In this document: piece after piece, positions 9,544 through 19,977 of the stretch
How positions within the stretch are numbered: the first letter of the stretch is position 1
Layout of the letters: every line of letters begins with the position of its first letter
Assembly (NCBI RefSeq): GCF_017254915.1
Contig: NZ_JAFKCT010000008.1
Coordinates: forward strand, 62,001 to 126,000
From: Algoriphagus oliviformis
Lineage (GTDB): Bacteria; Bacteroidota; Bacteroidia; Cytophagales; Cyclobacteriaceae
Direction: 5' to 3'
DNA length: 64,000 nucleotides
Program-made: the position numbers and the translations under genes
Notes under the pieces: generated by a model
Databases searched by the model: none
Told to the model about the DNA's origin: nothing
Seen by the model: the letters and a program-made list of their open reading frames with translations, nothing else

Positions 9544-12464
9544 TAGCGGTTTGCCGTCACCTCTTTGACCTTTTTGAGCAGTTCGTTGGCATCGATAGGC
9601 TTTGCCACAAACCCCTCAAACCCGCACTCGTCGATCTTCTCGATAATCTCCAGCTTTGCTGCGGCAGTCAGCGCGATGACCGGACTGTCGCAAAACTTCT
9701 TGATCTCCATCGTCGCCTCAAAGCCGTCCATCTCAGGCATCTGAATATCCATCAGGATGCAGTCGTAGGCACCGATTCTGGCAGCCTCTACTGCCTCTCG
9801 GCCATTGTGCACCCGCTGGAAGGTGTAGCCCCATTTTTTGATGATCTTGCCCAGCACGAGAGCGTTGACGTCGTTGTCCTCGGCCATCAAAAGATGGAGC
9901 CCTTCGTAAGCGTACTCCTGACTCGTGCCAGTCAAGCCTTGTCCCACTGAGCGCTCGACGAGTTCAAACTCCAGTTCAAAATAAAACCTACTCCCTTTGC
10001 CCAGCTGGGACTCCAGTTGGATCTGCCCTCCCATCAGGTTCAGCAGTTTACGGGTAATGGACAGCCCCAAGCCAGTGCCGCCGTATTTGGAGCTGAAGGT
10101 GGGCTTCACCTGGTCAAAGTCGTTGAAGATTCTTTCCTGATGCTCGGGGGCGATGCCAATCCCGTTATCCTCGACGGCAAACAGCACCCGTACCTTGTTT
10201 CTGATTTGGCCCAAAAGCTCCGCTTTCACCTCCACAGCCCCTTCATGGGTAAACTTCAGGGCGTTGGTGATCAGGTTGTTCAGAATTTGGGAGAGCCGGG
10301 TTTTGTCTGCTTTCACCTGGATATCCAATCCCTCGGAGAGCTGTAGCCGCAGTTGGTTTCTGCTGTCTTTGGCGTGGAAGGCGAGCCCCTGCATGACCTG
10401 CTCCATCAGCCCGCTCAGGTTCATCGTACTTTGCTCGATCGTCAGCTTGCCCGCCTCGATCTTTTGGAAGTCAAGCAGGTCGTTGATCATGATGATCAGG
10501 TTGTCCACCGCAAAATTGATCGTATTCAAAGCCGCACGCTGGCTTTCCGTAGGATTTTCATGGATCAGGGAATACACCGACCCAGAGATGGCGTTGAGGG
10601 GAGTACGCAGCTCGTGGCTGATCATGGAGAGAAAATCAGACTTGATCTGGGTGGCTTTCTCTGCCGCCATTCTCGCCTCGTCCAGCTTTGCCTCAAACTC
10701 CTTCTGCTTGGAAATATCCGTCAGGTAGCCATACCAGACCATATCCCCAGATTCCAAGGCCTGAGGTCTCGCGGCCCCCAATACCCAGCGGTATTCAGCA
10801 TCCGCCTGCTTAGGCTTTACCCTAAACTGGCATTGCCAAGGCTCCATCTTGCGGGCGGAGGCCACCGAAGACATGATCACCTGAGGAAGATCCTGTGGAT
10901 GTACCCTGGAGATCACGGTGGAAAGGTCCGTCATCCCGTTGATTTCCTCCTGGGAGATACCCAGCACCGAGTCTATGCCTTTTGACAAAAATGAAAAATT
11001 CATCTGCCCTTCGGCATTCAACACGAGCTGGTAAAGGCCGCCGGGAACCTGCTCGGTCAGATTGACCAAAAAGTCGCTGCTTGCCTCCACCTTTTGCTCC
11101 AAGCTGATTTTTTCCGACACATTCCGGAATGAAAGCACCACATAGGCGGTATCGTTGAGCACCGCCTTTCTGGAGGCGACTTCCAAATGGAGTTTCACTC
11201 CATCCTCTCCGATCAGATTCGTGGAAAAGTGGGAAACGGAACCGCCGGCAGCCGTAGTTTGCAGCCAGTCTGTCCAGGGAGAGGAATCCTGTAGGAGGAT
11301 GTTCAGATTGTCCAGATGCCGGATGGGATGGGATCTATCAAAGCCGAAAAGCAGGTCGGCTTCCTTGTTGGCCAAATAGACCTTGCCATCGGACTCCACG
11401 ACCATCATCGCCTCCGGACTGTCGAGCCAAAGGCCCAATCGCGTCTCGGACTCGGCCTGAAGCGCAAGGCTTTTGCCTTCGTCCCAAACCACTCCCCAGA
11501 TTTCCACGGGATTGTTTTCGGCGACAAATGCCGAAAAACCCAGACTCAGTGATTCAGAAAGCTTCAATACACCATCAAACTCAGACCTGCTGGAGTTGAG
11601 CAATGCAACCTGCTGTCCCAGCTGATCCAAAAAACACGCGGCGAGCTCCGTTGGGCTATAGCTTTCTCCCAACAAATCCCCCAGCATTTTCTCTGTCACG
11701 CCTTCCAGCACCAGGCTTTTCTTTCCCAAATCAAGTGTCCAGCCACCGACTTCGGCCAGCTCGGGCGCCTTGCTCCGCAAAGTAGCAAGCTTCCTTTGTT
11801 TGGCTTCTTGATACACCCGATCGGAAATATCCCTCGCCATCACAAAAAAACCGTCTGGACCAAACTGGGCAGAGCATTCCAAATATTTGTAGTCACCCTG
11901 CTTCGTCTTGCAGCGAAACTCAAAAAAAGCCGTCTCCTGACTTTTCTGGTGCACTTTCCAAAGCTCCTGAATCCTTGCCAAGTCATCTCCATGTACCAGG
12001 GAGCAGAGATCGGAATGGATCAACTCGTCTTGCCCATAGCCCAAGATTCGCTGTACGCTCGGGTTGAGGTAAGTCAGGCAGCCCGCCTTTCCCATGCCTA
12101 TCAGATCTGGATTTCCCTCAAAAAACCGTTGGACCTCCTTTCTATCTGGCAACCCATCGGATTTGATTTCCTGGCCTTTGTAGAAGAGAAAATAGCTGGA
12201 ACCGCTGTCTTGTGGGAGCTCCAGCTTGAAGGAAAAATCCCTGTGGTCATGGGAAAGGATCAATTCCTCCTTGAAAAGGTAAGCATTGATATCCAGGCCC
12301 AAGCCAACCAGTGACCGTTCAGAGAGATCGTTGCCAATCTGCTCCTCGAAGGCCTCATTGGCGTAAAAAATGGAATAGGGATAGGTATCGTCAGCAAGGA
12401 AGACCATCTCCGACGACTCGAAAATGATCTTCTTAAACGTGCTGTTTATCCCCTTGTCCTGCAT
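9531..12464 (-). CDS. Hybrid sensor histidine kinase/response regulator with multiple PAS domains
   Basis: About 977 residues, no clear membrane segment, so probably a cytosolic sensor. Four or five PAS-like domains fill the first 590 residues (for example FFEGNPDLIGMGKAGCLTYL, GRDISDR-type ends); then a HisKA domain with phospho-accepting His617 in SHELRTPLN, an HATPase domain (DNGIGI, GGTGLGLSIT), and a C-terminal receiver with phospho-acceptor Asp906 in LMDIQMPEMDG. No output domain follows, so the receiver may tune the kinase or act through a phosphorelay. ATG 12464 is preferred; an upstream TTG at 12539 would add 25 residues but overlaps a promoter-like TATGTTTA. The signal is unknown. 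Confidence 0.88.
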   Translation of the reverse strand: MQDKGINSTFKKIIFESSEMVFLADDTYPYSIFYANEAFEEQIGNDLSERSLVGLGLDINAYLFKEELILSHDHRDFSFKLELPQDSGSSYFLFYKGQEIKSDGLPDRKEVQRFFEGNPDLIGMGKAGCLTYLNPSVQRILGYGQDELIHSDLCSLVHGDDLARIQELWKVHQKSQETAFFEFRCKTKQGDYKYLECSAQFGPDGFFVMARDISDRVYQEAKQRKLATLRSKAPELAEVGGWTLDLGKKSLVLEGVTEKMLGDLLGESYSPTELAACFLDQLGQQVALLNSSRSEFDGVLKLSESLSLGFSAFVAENNPVEIWGVVWDEGKSLALQAESETRLGLWLDSPEAMMVVESDGKVYLANKEADLLFGFDRSHPIRHLDNLNILLQDSSPWTDWLQTTAAGGSVSHFSTNLIGEDGVKLHLEVASRKAVLNDTAYVVLSFRNVSEKISLEQKVEASSDFLVNLTEQVPGGLYQLVLNAEGQMNFSFLSKGIDSVLGISQEEINGMTDLSTVISRVHPQDLPQVIMSSVASARKMEPWQCQFRVKPKQADAEYRWVLGAARPQALESGDMVWYGYLTDISKQKEFEAKLDEARMAAEKATQIKSDFLSMISHELRTPLNAISGSVYSLIHENPTESQRAALNTINFAVDNLIIMINDLLDFQKIEAGKLTIEQSTMNLSGLMEQVMQGLAFHAKDSRNQLRLQLSEGLDIQVKADKTRLSQILNNLITNALKFTHEGAVEVKAELLGQIRNKVRVLFAVEDNGIGIAPEHQERIFNDFDQVKPTFSSKYGGTGLGLSITRKLLNLMGGQIQLESQLGKGSRFYFELEFELVERSVGQGLTGTSQEYAYEGLHLLMAEDNDVNALVLGKIIKKWGYTFQRVHNGREAVEAARIGAYDCILMDIQMPEMDGFEATMEIKKFCDSPVIALTAAAKLEIIEKIDECGFEGFVAKPIDANELLKKVKEVTANRYYRA

Positions 12465-12593
12465 CGAACCGAAAGTTGCTGTTCCTTTATCCGTGAAAAG
12501 ACGACAATATGTCTCCCCTAGACCGTAAACATACAGCAATTTGTATTTCGTAGCAAATTTGGGTAATTATAAATACATTTTTTTGAAGAAAAG

Positions 12594-13796
12594 TTAAATC
12601 CCAAACTCCACTTGGAAGGTAGCAAACCAGAAATTGGCTGTTTGGATCAAATCAATCTCGCGATTGGCCCAGGAGTAGCCCACATTCCCCTGTAGCTTGA
12701 TCCTATGCCCGTTGACATAGTGGGAGTAACCCATAGCTGTCTCCTCCAGACGCTGCTCGTAGGGCTGGACTTCCTCGCTTGGGCGCACTGAGGCGTATCG
12801 AAATGCCAACTCGGACTTTCTGGTAATCATCCGGCTGAGGTGCACATTGCTCCCCTGTCCTACCCAAACCACCCGGGTATCACCATTGGCGTTGTGCGTA
12901 AAGGGGTCGTTGGCTGTCCTTTGGAAATACTCTCCCATCACTCCCCAGCCCATGTATTTGAACATCGCATCGGCTATAAAGACCTGCAGGTCTCTCGCCT
13001 CATAGAGGCTAGACCCGAGCTGCCCCCTTGTCCTGACGGCCTCATCGTTGTAGTTGTAGGAAATCCCAATGGAGAGCTTCGGAGTGGGCTCAAACTCCAG
13101 GTCCCCCTCGGAGTAGTCTCCAGAATTGCGGAATGTGCCGAAGGGCAGGTATTCAAACCTGGCCGTGTAGCTCAGGCCACCATCTCCAGGTGAGGGATTT
13201 CGGCCTTCCCCAGTATTGATCGCTCCTTTGAGCTGATAGTTTGCTCTTCCCTTGGTAGGCAAGGTGTAATAGGCGAAAAAACCAAAATCACGATCTAGGG
13301 TGAATACCCCGTTGGCTATGGATCGATCTGCAAACTGCAGGTTGCCAGAGCTGACCACGCGCTCTCGGTTGCCAGGCAACTTACCCTGGCCAAAGCCCAC
13401 GTAGAAGTTTTTGTCAAAAAAGTAGTAGATCATGGCATCCCGGATGGGCTGGGCGTAGCCCCCACTTTCCAAATCCAAATCAGCCTTTGAAAACCCGAGC
13501 TGGATGTAGTATTGCATCCGCGGGTTGAGCACGTATCCGTCAAACCTCAACCGAAGCCTACGCACCCTGAAATCGGTCTGCTCAATGGACAGATCCTCGC
13601 CGCTTTCGGTTCGGATACCAAACCTGTTTTGCATCCTGAAGCGGATATTCATCAGAAAAAGGGAGTCCTTTGAGATGCTGATGCCTTTGTCCACTTTGAT
13701 CAAAGCTCGTTCATCGGATTCATTTTGGGCATAGCCGCGTCCGGCTGCCAACATCAGGCAGGCCAGGGAAATTACAGTATATAAAGATCGTCTCAT
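12594..13796 (-). CDS. Phosphate-selective porin O/P-like outer-membrane protein
   Basis: A 400-residue protein with a signal peptide (MRRSLYTVISLACLMLAAGRGYAQ). The mature part alternates aromatic and polar residues as in a beta-barrel. Segments such as RRLRLRFDGYVLNPRMQYYIQLG and a conserved GFGQGKLPGNRE match the OprO/OprP porin family of Bacteroidota. The C-terminus ends in ATFQVEFGI with the alternating strand expected for BAM recognition. In Bacteroidota many such proteins are annotated as porins without proven phosphate selectivity. ATG 13796 starts directly at the signal peptide; a TTG at 13817 would add seven residues and sits in the preceding terminator. It follows aconitase on the same strand. 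Confidence 0.8.
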   Translation of the reverse strand: MRRSLYTVISLACLMLAAGRGYAQNESDERALIKVDKGISISKDSLFLMNIRFRMQNRFGIRTESGEDLSIEQTDFRVRRLRLRFDGYVLNPRMQYYIQLGFSKADLDLESGGYAQPIRDAMIYYFFDKNFYVGFGQGKLPGNRERVVSSGNLQFADRSIANGVFTLDRDFGFFAYYTLPTKGRANYQLKGAINTGEGRNPSPGDGGLSYTARFEYLPFGTFRNSGDYSEGDLEFEPTPKLSIGISYNYNDEAVRTRGQLGSSLYEARDLQVFIADAMFKYMGWGVMGEYFQRTANDPFTHNANGDTRVVWVGQGSNVHLSRMITRKSELAFRYASVRPSEEVQPYEQRLEETAMGYSHYVNGHRIKLQGNVGYSWANREIDLIQTANFWFATFQVEFGI

Positions 13797-13805
13797 GGGA
13801 AATAG

Positions 13806-13841
13806 TAAAAGCCGCAACCACGAGGGCTACGGCTTTTAGGG
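13806..13841 (-). terminator. Terminator-like hairpin between aconitase and the porin gene
   Basis: AAAAGCCG at 13807-13814 pairs with CGGCTTTT at 13830-13837, with partly paired inner bases. Read on the minus strand it ends in GCGGCTTTT. It lies after the aconitase stop and ends only about 10 bases before the porin start, so it could also attenuate read-through. Confidence 0.6.
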
Positions 13842-13860
13842 ATACTGGTACTGGTAAATA

Positions 13861-16122
13861 TTAAGCTTTCGCCTTGATCAAGTTGAGGGCAGAACCTGCC
13901 TTAAACCACTCGATCTGCCCTTCATTGTAGGTATGGTTAGCAGAGATAGTGTCCTGGCTGCCATCTTTATGGTTGAGCACGATCTCCAGAGCCTTGCCCG
14001 GAGCAAACTCAGTCAAGCCAAGGATGTCGATGGAATCGTCCTCCTGGATCAAGTCATAGTCGGCTGGGTTGGCAAAAGTCAGGGCAAGCATGCCCTGCTT
14101 CTTCAGGTTGGTCTCGTGGATACGGGCAAATGACTTCACCAAGATCGCACGGACGCCCAAGAATCTAGGCTCCATGGCCGCATGCTCTCTGGAGGATCCT
14201 TCTCCGTAGTTTTCGTCACCGACTACGATGGAGCCGATTCCCTGAGCTTTGTACTCTCTCTGGGTAGCAGGCACCTCTCCGTAGGCACCGGTCAGTTGGT
14301 TTTTCACGGAGTTGGTAGACTCGTTGTAGTAGTTTACCGCGCCGATCAGCATGTTGTTGGAGATGTTGTCCAAGTGGCCACGGTACTTCAGCCAAGGGCC
14401 TGCCATGGAGATGTGGTCGGTGGTACACTTTCCTTTGGCTTTGATCAAAAGCTTCAAGCCCTTGAGGTCTGTACCTTCCCAAGCCGCAAAAGAGTCGAGG
14501 AGCTGCAGACGGTCAGAAGCCGGATCTACGATCACGGAGACTTTGGAACCATCCTCAGCCGGAGACTGGTATCCAGCATCCTCTACGGCAAAGCCTTTGT
14601 TTGGAAGCTCCAAGCCGCTTGGCTCGTCCAGCTTCACTGCGTTGCCCTCGGAGTTGGTCAGGCTATCCACGAGTGGGTTGAAAGTCAAATCACCAGCAAT
14701 AGCCAAAGCAGTCACGATCTCCGGAGAGGCGACGAAGGCGTGGGTGTTTGGATTGCCATCCGCACGCTTCGCAAAGTTTCTGTTGAAGGAAGTGATGATG
14801 GAGTTTTTCTCCTGCTTTTCGGCACCGTGGCGAGCCCACTGACCGATGCACGGTCCACAGGCATTGGCCAGGACGACACCGCCCATTTTACCGAAGGTGT
14901 CCAAGAAGCCATCACGCTCTACGGTGTAGCGTACCTGCTCGGAACCGGGAGTGATGGTGTATTCAGACTTGGCTACCAATTTCTTGTCTACGGCCTGCTG
15001 GGCCAAAGAGGCTGCTCTGGAGATGTCTTCGTAAGAAGAGTTGGTACAGGAGCCGATCAGACCCACGTCCAATTTCGCTGGCCAGCCGTTTTCCTTCACC
15101 GCAGCGGCAAACTTGGAGATAGGCCAAGCCAAATCCGGCGTGAAAGGCCCGTTGACATGAGGCTCCAGCTCGGAAAGGTTGATTTCGATCACCTGATCGA
15201 AGTATTTCTCAGGGGCTGCATAAACCTCGGCGTCACCGGTCAAATGCTCGGCGATCTCATCTGCCATCGCTGCTACGTCGGCACGGCCGGTGCCTTGGAA
15301 GTAAGCTGCGGACTTCTGGTCGTAGCCAAAGATGGAGGTAGTCGCACCGATCTCAGCACCCATGTTGCAGATAGTGCCTTTGCCTGTCGCGGAAAGGGAA
15401 CGAGCTCCCTCGCCGAAATATTCAACGATAGCGCCGGTTCCGCCTTTTACGGTCAGGATACCCGCCACTTTCAGGATGACGTCTTTGGCGGAAGTCCAGC
15501 CCGACATCTTGCCAGTCAACTTCACACCGATCAGTTTTGGAAACTTCAGCTCCCATGCCAAGCCGGCCATCACGTCGCAAGCATCAGCTCCACCGACGCC
15601 GATCGCGATCATGCCCAGACCTCCTGCGTTTGGAGTATGGGAGTCCGTACCGATCATCATCCCCCCCGGGAAAGCGTAGTTTTCCAACACCACCTGGTGG
15701 ATGATACCGGCACCCGGCTTCCAGAAGCCGATTCCGTATTTGTTGGACACGGAAGCCAAAAAGTCATATACTTCTCTGTTTTTATCCTTGGCCTTGTTCA
15801 GGTCTTTCTCGGCTCCGATCTCCGCCTGGATCAGGTGATCACAGTGCACGGTAGATGGAACTGCGACCTTGTCACGACCTGCTTGCATAAACTGCAAAAG
15901 CGCCATCTGCGCCGTAGCATCCTGCATTGCCACCCTGTCCGGCTGAAAGTCTACATAGGAAGCACCTCTTTTATAAGCCTGAGTGGCAGGCCCTTCTGTC
16001 AAGTGGGCGTAAAGAATTTTTTCAGTCAAAGTAAGCGGTCTTCCCACAGCCTTTCTAGCTGCAGCGATACGCTCGGGAAACCGGGCGTATACCTCTTTGA
16101 TCATCTCGATATCAAAAGCCAT
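13861..16122 (-). CDS. acnA: Aconitate hydratase
   Basis: A 753-residue cytosolic enzyme converting citrate to isocitrate through cis-aconitate in the TCA cycle. The three iron-sulfur cysteines lie in [13 protein letters not shown] and [12 protein letters not shown]; other conserved blocks are [22 protein letters not shown] and [17 protein letters not shown] near the swivel domain. Length and motifs fit the mitochondrial-type aconitase of Bacteroidota rather than AcnB. The gene symbol follows common usage and is not certain. ATG 16122 is the chosen start; an upstream extension would translate a tandem repeat in the leader. A hairpin follows the gene. Confidence 0.95.
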   Translation of the reverse strand: MAFDIEMIKEVYARFPERIAAARKAVGRPLTLTEKILYAHLTEGPATQAYKRGASYVDFQPDRVAMQDATAQMALLQFMQAGRDKVAVPSTVHCDHLIQAEIGAEKDLNKAKDKNREVYDFLASVSNKYGIGFWKPGAGIIHQVVLENYAFPGGMMIGTDSHTPNAGGLGMIAIGVGGADACDVMAGLAWELKFPKLIGVKLTGKMSGWTSAKDVILKVAGILTVKGGTGAIVEYFGEGARSLSATGKGTICNMGAEIGATTSIFGYDQKSAAYFQGTGRADVAAMADEIAEHLTGDAEVYAAPEKYFDQVIEINLSELEPHVNGPFTPDLAWPISKFAAAVKENGWPAKLDVGLIGSCTNSSYEDISRAASLAQQAVDKKLVAKSEYTITPGSEQVRYTVERDGFLDTFGKMGGVVLANACGPCIGQWARHGAEKQEKNSIITSFNRNFAKRADGNPNTHAFVASPEIVTALAIAGDLTFNPLVDSLTNSEGNAVKLDEPSGLELPNKGFAVEDAGYQSPAEDGSKVSVIVDPASDRLQLLDSFAAWEGTDLKGLKLLIKAKGKCTTDHISMAGPWLKYRGHLDNISNNMLIGAVNYYNESTNSVKNQLTGAYGEVPATQREYKAQGIGSIVVGDENYGEGSSREHAAMEPRFLGVRAILVKSFARIHETNLKKQGMLALTFANPADYDLIQEDDSIDILGLTEFAPGKALEIVLNHKDGSQDTISANHTYNEGQIEWFKAGSALNLIKAKA

Positions 16123-16129
16123 TGTTTTT

Positions 16130-16153
16130 GGATATTTAGGTGGATATTTAGGT
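16130..16153 (-). repeat. Perfect 12-bp tandem repeat in the aconitase leader
   Basis: GGATATTTAGGT occurs twice back to back (16130-16141 and 16142-16153 on the plus strand; ACCTAAATATCC twice on the coding strand). The nearer copy ends 7 bases before the aconitase ATG. The role is unknown; it could be a protein site, an RNA feature or a chance duplication. Confidence 0.9.
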
Positions 16154-16531
16154 ACGATTTTTCGTGGGCGAATATAGCAAAAAGCCCCCAAAAACGGTAA
16201 CCGATTGCAGAGTCTCTTCCTTGCTTTTACTCAAGCATTTAACTTTCCGCAGCTTCAGGAAGTCCGAAAATCCCTCGCCTGCAGAAACGCCTCCCCTTGC
16301 TGGGAGACGACAAGTTACCCAAAAGAAGCTCGGCTGTACCTCGCGGCCAAATCGAAATAGCTCCCTGCTTTGCGAATTTCCAAACCGAAAAATAGCACTG
16401 ACGAGACCCGAGTTCACAAATAATTTCGTTCGAATTCGACCATGTTTTTTCTAGTTTGATCAATATAGTTTATTATTGACCGTCCAACACCCCCTACCAC
16501 CCTCCACCCAAAAAGTACGACTGTAGTTCCT
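16154..16531. other. Intergenic region between divergent aconitase and membrane histidine kinase genes
   Basis: About 380 bases with short open frames on both strands that have no recognisable product. The left part should hold the aconitase promoter: a TATATTCG, one base off the -7 consensus, lies near 16170 on the minus strand. The right part, 16430-16480, is AT-rich (TAGTTTGAT, TATAGTTTATTATTG) and likely holds the kinase promoter, but no perfect match to TTG-N20-TAnnTTTG was found. Confidence 0.5.
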
Positions 16532-18307
16532 ATGGAATTCATCCTCAATCCCTATGCGTTGACATTGATCATCTCAAGCTTGCTGGTGGGCGGATTGTCG
16601 GTGTACATAGGCTTCAAGCTGGAGGACTCGGTAAGGTGGATTGTGTTTACGATGCTGGCGAGCTCGGTCTGGGGCTTTTTCTATGGTATAGAACTCACCG
16701 CGCAGACAGTTGACGACATGCTGGTCTGGAGCAAGCTGCAATATGCCGGCCTGGTGATGGCCCCCTCCTGTTGGGTGGTGTTTTCCCTCAAATACACGGG
16801 CTACGACAGCAGCGACAAGCCCTGGGTATATCCCAGCCTCTTCTTCCTCCCCATCGTCACCTACATCCTGGTACTCACCAACTCCTGGCACCACCTGCAC
16901 TATCGAAGCACCTGGCTGATCACCAGCGGGCCTTTCCCCATCCTCGGAATAGAAAAAGGCATCTGGTACCCAGTGCTGGTCGCATACTCCTACGTCTTCT
17001 ACTTTCTGGGGACCTTCACACTCTGGAAGCGCTTCAAGTACGCCAACCTGCACTTCCAGCGACAGACGCAGCTGCTGATCATGGGAGGCCTATTCCCCTT
17101 TGTTTTCAACCTGCTCTACCAGGCCGCTTGGTTCAAGCCCTTTGACGGGCTGGACATCACCCCTTACGCGTTTTTGTTCACCTACCTGCTGATTTCCATC
17201 GCCATCCTGCGGTTTAACCTGTTCAATCTGAAACCGGTGGCTAGGGAAAAAATCCTGGAGGTCATGACCCATGGCGCCATCATCTTTGACCATCGTCACA
17301 AGATCGTGGATTTCAACTCCGCCGCCAGGAAGTTTTGGAACGATCCCCTCGACCTGAAAATAGGCGTGCCGGCTGAGCAGATCTTTCATTCCCACCCAGA
17401 AATCCTCCAGCTCCTGGGCCAGCCCAGCCATCGGGTACTCCAAACCCGAATGAGCAAAAAAGACTGCTTCTGGGACGTCAAAGTCGAATCCGTGCCCCTC
17501 TCCGACAGCGGCGCGATCGTCTCCGGCGGCTTGATGCTCTTCGAAAACATCACGGAGCAGATCAAAACCAACGAGCAGCTCAAAAAGCAGGCCTCTGAAC
17601 TCCAGCAACTCAACGACCTGAAAGACAAGTTTTTCAGCATCATCTCCCATGACCTGAAAGGACCGGTTTTTGGAGTGAAAGAGCTCATCCACCTCACCCA
17701 AAACGGCATCGTCACCGAGGAGGAGTTTTTGGAGATGCTTCCGGAGATATCCAAAAACATGGAGCATGTGGCCATCCTGCTGGAAAACCTGCTCGCCTGG
17801 ACCAGCTCCCAGCTTCGTGGGGAATATATACAAAGAGAAACGCTGGACCTCGGCAAACTCATCCGCAGCCAGAAAAACCTGCTGGAACGCATTGCGAGGG
17901 AAAAATCCATCCTGCTGGAACTGAGGGGATTTGAGGACATTTGGGCAAGCGTGGACAAAAACATGTTTGAGCTGATCATCAGAAACCTGGTATCCAACGC
18001 CATCAAGTTTTCCAAGCCGGGATCAAAAGTGCTGATTTCCTGCGAGCAGGAGGACAAGACGCTAAAACTGTGCGTCAAGGACTACGGCATGGGGATATCC
18101 GAGGAAAATCTCCAGAAGCTCAACGCCGGCATCTCCTTTTCTACCCGAGGTCAATCCAACGAAAGCGGCACCGGCCTGGGCCTGCTTCTGGTAAGGGAAT
18201 ACATTGTCAAAAATGGCGGCACGCTCACGATAGACTCCAAGCTTGGCGAAGGGACGAAGTTTTGTGTCACCGTCCCCAGAGCCAAAGCTCCGGTCCCGGT
18301 AGCCTAA
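16532..18307 (+). CDS. Membrane sensor histidine kinase with N-terminal 7TM-type region and PAS domain
   Basis: A 591-residue protein. Residues 1-230 contain seven or so hydrophobic helices and resemble the histidine-kinase N-terminal 7TM region. A PAS-like segment follows at about 240-345 (HGAIIFDHRHKIVDFNSAARKFW). The HisKA domain carries His373 in SHDLKGP, and the HATPase domain shows NAIKFS, DYGMGISEEN and ESGTGLGL. There is no receiver domain, and no response regulator gene adjoins it, so the partner is elsewhere. The 3' end overlaps the convergent acyl-CoA reductase gene by four bases. The ligand is unknown. Confidence 0.88.
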   Translation: MEFILNPYALTLIISSLLVGGLSVYIGFKLEDSVRWIVFTMLASSVWGFFYGIELTAQTVDDMLVWSKLQYAGLVMAPSCWVVFSLKYTGYDSSDKPWVYPSLFFLPIVTYILVLTNSWHHLHYRSTWLITSGPFPILGIEKGIWYPVLVAYSYVFYFLGTFTLWKRFKYANLHFQRQTQLLIMGGLFPFVFNLLYQAAWFKPFDGLDITPYAFLFTYLLISIAILRFNLFNLKPVAREKILEVMTHGAIIFDHRHKIVDFNSAARKFWNDPLDLKIGVPAEQIFHSHPEILQLLGQPSHRVLQTRMSKKDCFWDVKVESVPLSDSGAIVSGGLMLFENITEQIKTNEQLKKQASELQQLNDLKDKFFSIISHDLKGPVFGVKELIHLTQNGIVTEEEFLEMLPEISKNMEHVAILLENLLAWTSSQLRGEYIQRETLDLGKLIRSQKNLLERIAREKSILLELRGFEDIWASVDKNMFELIIRNLVSNAIKFSKPGSKVLISCEQEDKTLKLCVKDYGMGISEENLQKLNAGISFSTRGQSNESGTGLGLLLVREYIVKNGGTLTIDSKLGEGTKFCVTVPRAKAPVPVA

Positions 18308-19332
18308 GCCAAATCCAGCAAAAATCCCATCGTGTCCACCCGATCCGCGTAGTCCCAGGGCATTGGACTCTGCGCCTGTCCAAAGGCGACTGCGTCCGCG
18401 ATCATTTCCGGGCGCGACACCACGCATTGGATCTTCGCCTCCGCGGCGATCAGCTGCTGCCGCAGAGCGGCCAGGTCGTCATAGACTTCATAGAAAAGTA
18501 CGGCAATGGGAGACACCAGCTCCTGACTTTGCTTCATGATCAAAAAACCGTTGTCCAGGTGAGGGTCACCGTTGACCAAGTAGATGGACTTGTTGTACTC
18601 GTAGTTGTTGAGGTACTTGTGGTTTTGGGCCACCCAGTCAAACTTCTCCAGGACTGCCAGCACGCGCTGCAGCTGATCCTCGCTTTTGACATAAACCTTG
18701 GAGACGTTTCTACAGCCGAGGCCGAAGTAAAGAAAAACGTCCTTTCCCAATGCCTCAAGCTCGGCATCGCTTTCCTCCCCCGACAGCACCGCCACCGAGG
18801 TGCGGTTAGCTCGGATGATGCTCGGGTATTTCCCGAAATAGTAGTGGAAGTATCGGGCGGAATTGTCGCTTCCCGTGGCGATGTAGGCGTCCATGCCCTT
18901 GAGCATTTCCTGTATCTGGACAAAGTCTTCCAGCAAAGGCTCCAAAAGGATCAGCTGGCTGATGAGCCACTTGGAAACCACCGAGTCAGAGCTGCTCAGC
19001 TTGACTACGGCAATGTGTCCCGAAAGCAGCACACACATCAAGTCGTGAAAACCCACCCCCGGGATGTTGCCGGCCATAAGAATCCCGACTTTTTTGGGAA
19101 AAGCCTGCTCCCGCAGGTCGTAAGATTCCAGCCACTTGGAGAGGTTTTCTTCGCTCAGCATTACGGACAGACCGGCAAGGGCCGCCTCCATGGAGACGGG
19201 GGTAAACCAGCTGTTTTGGTTGTGGGCGCGGCGGAAGAGATGCTCCTTTTCTTCTACATCCAGATTCTTGATCAGCGTACCCAGCTCCGCAAATACCTGG
19301 ATTCTCCTGGCGGGTGAAAGTCCTTGGCTCAT
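18304..19332 (-). CDS. Acyl-CoA reductase (LuxC-like)
   Basis: A 342-residue protein resembling the LuxC/acyl-CoA reductase family, which reduces fatty acyl-CoA to aldehyde with NADPH. Visible features are AGNIPGVGFHDLMCVLLSG (nucleotide-binding region) and the aldehyde-dehydrogenase-like catalytic region FLYFGLGCRNVSKVYV with its cysteine. Bacteroidota commonly have this gene next to a two-cluster ferredoxin gene, as here, where the ferredoxin is divergently transcribed 119 bases away. The physiological substrate in these bacteria is not established. ATG at 19330-19332 on the minus strand is the start. It converges on the membrane kinase. Confidence 0.85.
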   Translation of the reverse strand: MSQGLSPARRIQVFAELGTLIKNLDVEEKEHLFRRAHNQNSWFTPVSMEAALAGLSVMLSEENLSKWLESYDLREQAFPKKVGILMAGNIPGVGFHDLMCVLLSGHIAVVKLSSSDSVVSKWLISQLILLEPLLEDFVQIQEMLKGMDAYIATGSDNSARYFHYYFGKYPSIIRANRTSVAVLSGEESDAELEALGKDVFLYFGLGCRNVSKVYVKSEDQLQRVLAVLEKFDWVAQNHKYLNNYEYNKSIYLVNGDPHLDNGFLIMKQSQELVSPIAVLFYEVYDDLAALRQQLIAAEAKIQCVVSRPEMIADAVAFGQAQSPMPWDYADRVDTMGFLLDLA

Positions 19333-19364
19333 GCGGCAAAGGTACCAAATGAGGCCCAGCTTAG

Positions 19365-19799
<435 letters not shown>

Positions 19800-19825
19800 G
19801 AGTAGCGAAAGCTACTTTTTTCATT
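19800..19825 (+). terminator. Terminator after the ferredoxin gene
   Basis: AGTAGC and GCTACT pair around a GAAA tetraloop at 19801-19816, followed by a run of T to 19821, directly after the stop codon. Confidence 0.8.
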
Positions 19826-19977
19826 TATAGCCCCAATTTTATTGCCGATTTCAAAGTCTTTGTTCGAATTTGTTAGCGAGTTGGTAAAAAAACAACCGTT
19901 CATTTTGATTTCTACAGGCCTTTTGTTTTATCTTAGGCACCAGTTAAATAGAACAAAACCCTAATCCGGAAAGCACT

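Noticed and set aside
14182..16200. A 672-codon open frame on the plus strand opposite aconitase
   Set aside because: Aconitase on the minus strand has complete motifs; the opposite frame has no recognisable domain and arises from the codon bias of the real gene.
18070..19317. A 415-codon plus-strand frame opposite acyl-CoA reductase
   Set aside because: It runs across the end of the kinase gene and the whole reductase gene, both well supported; an antisense shadow.
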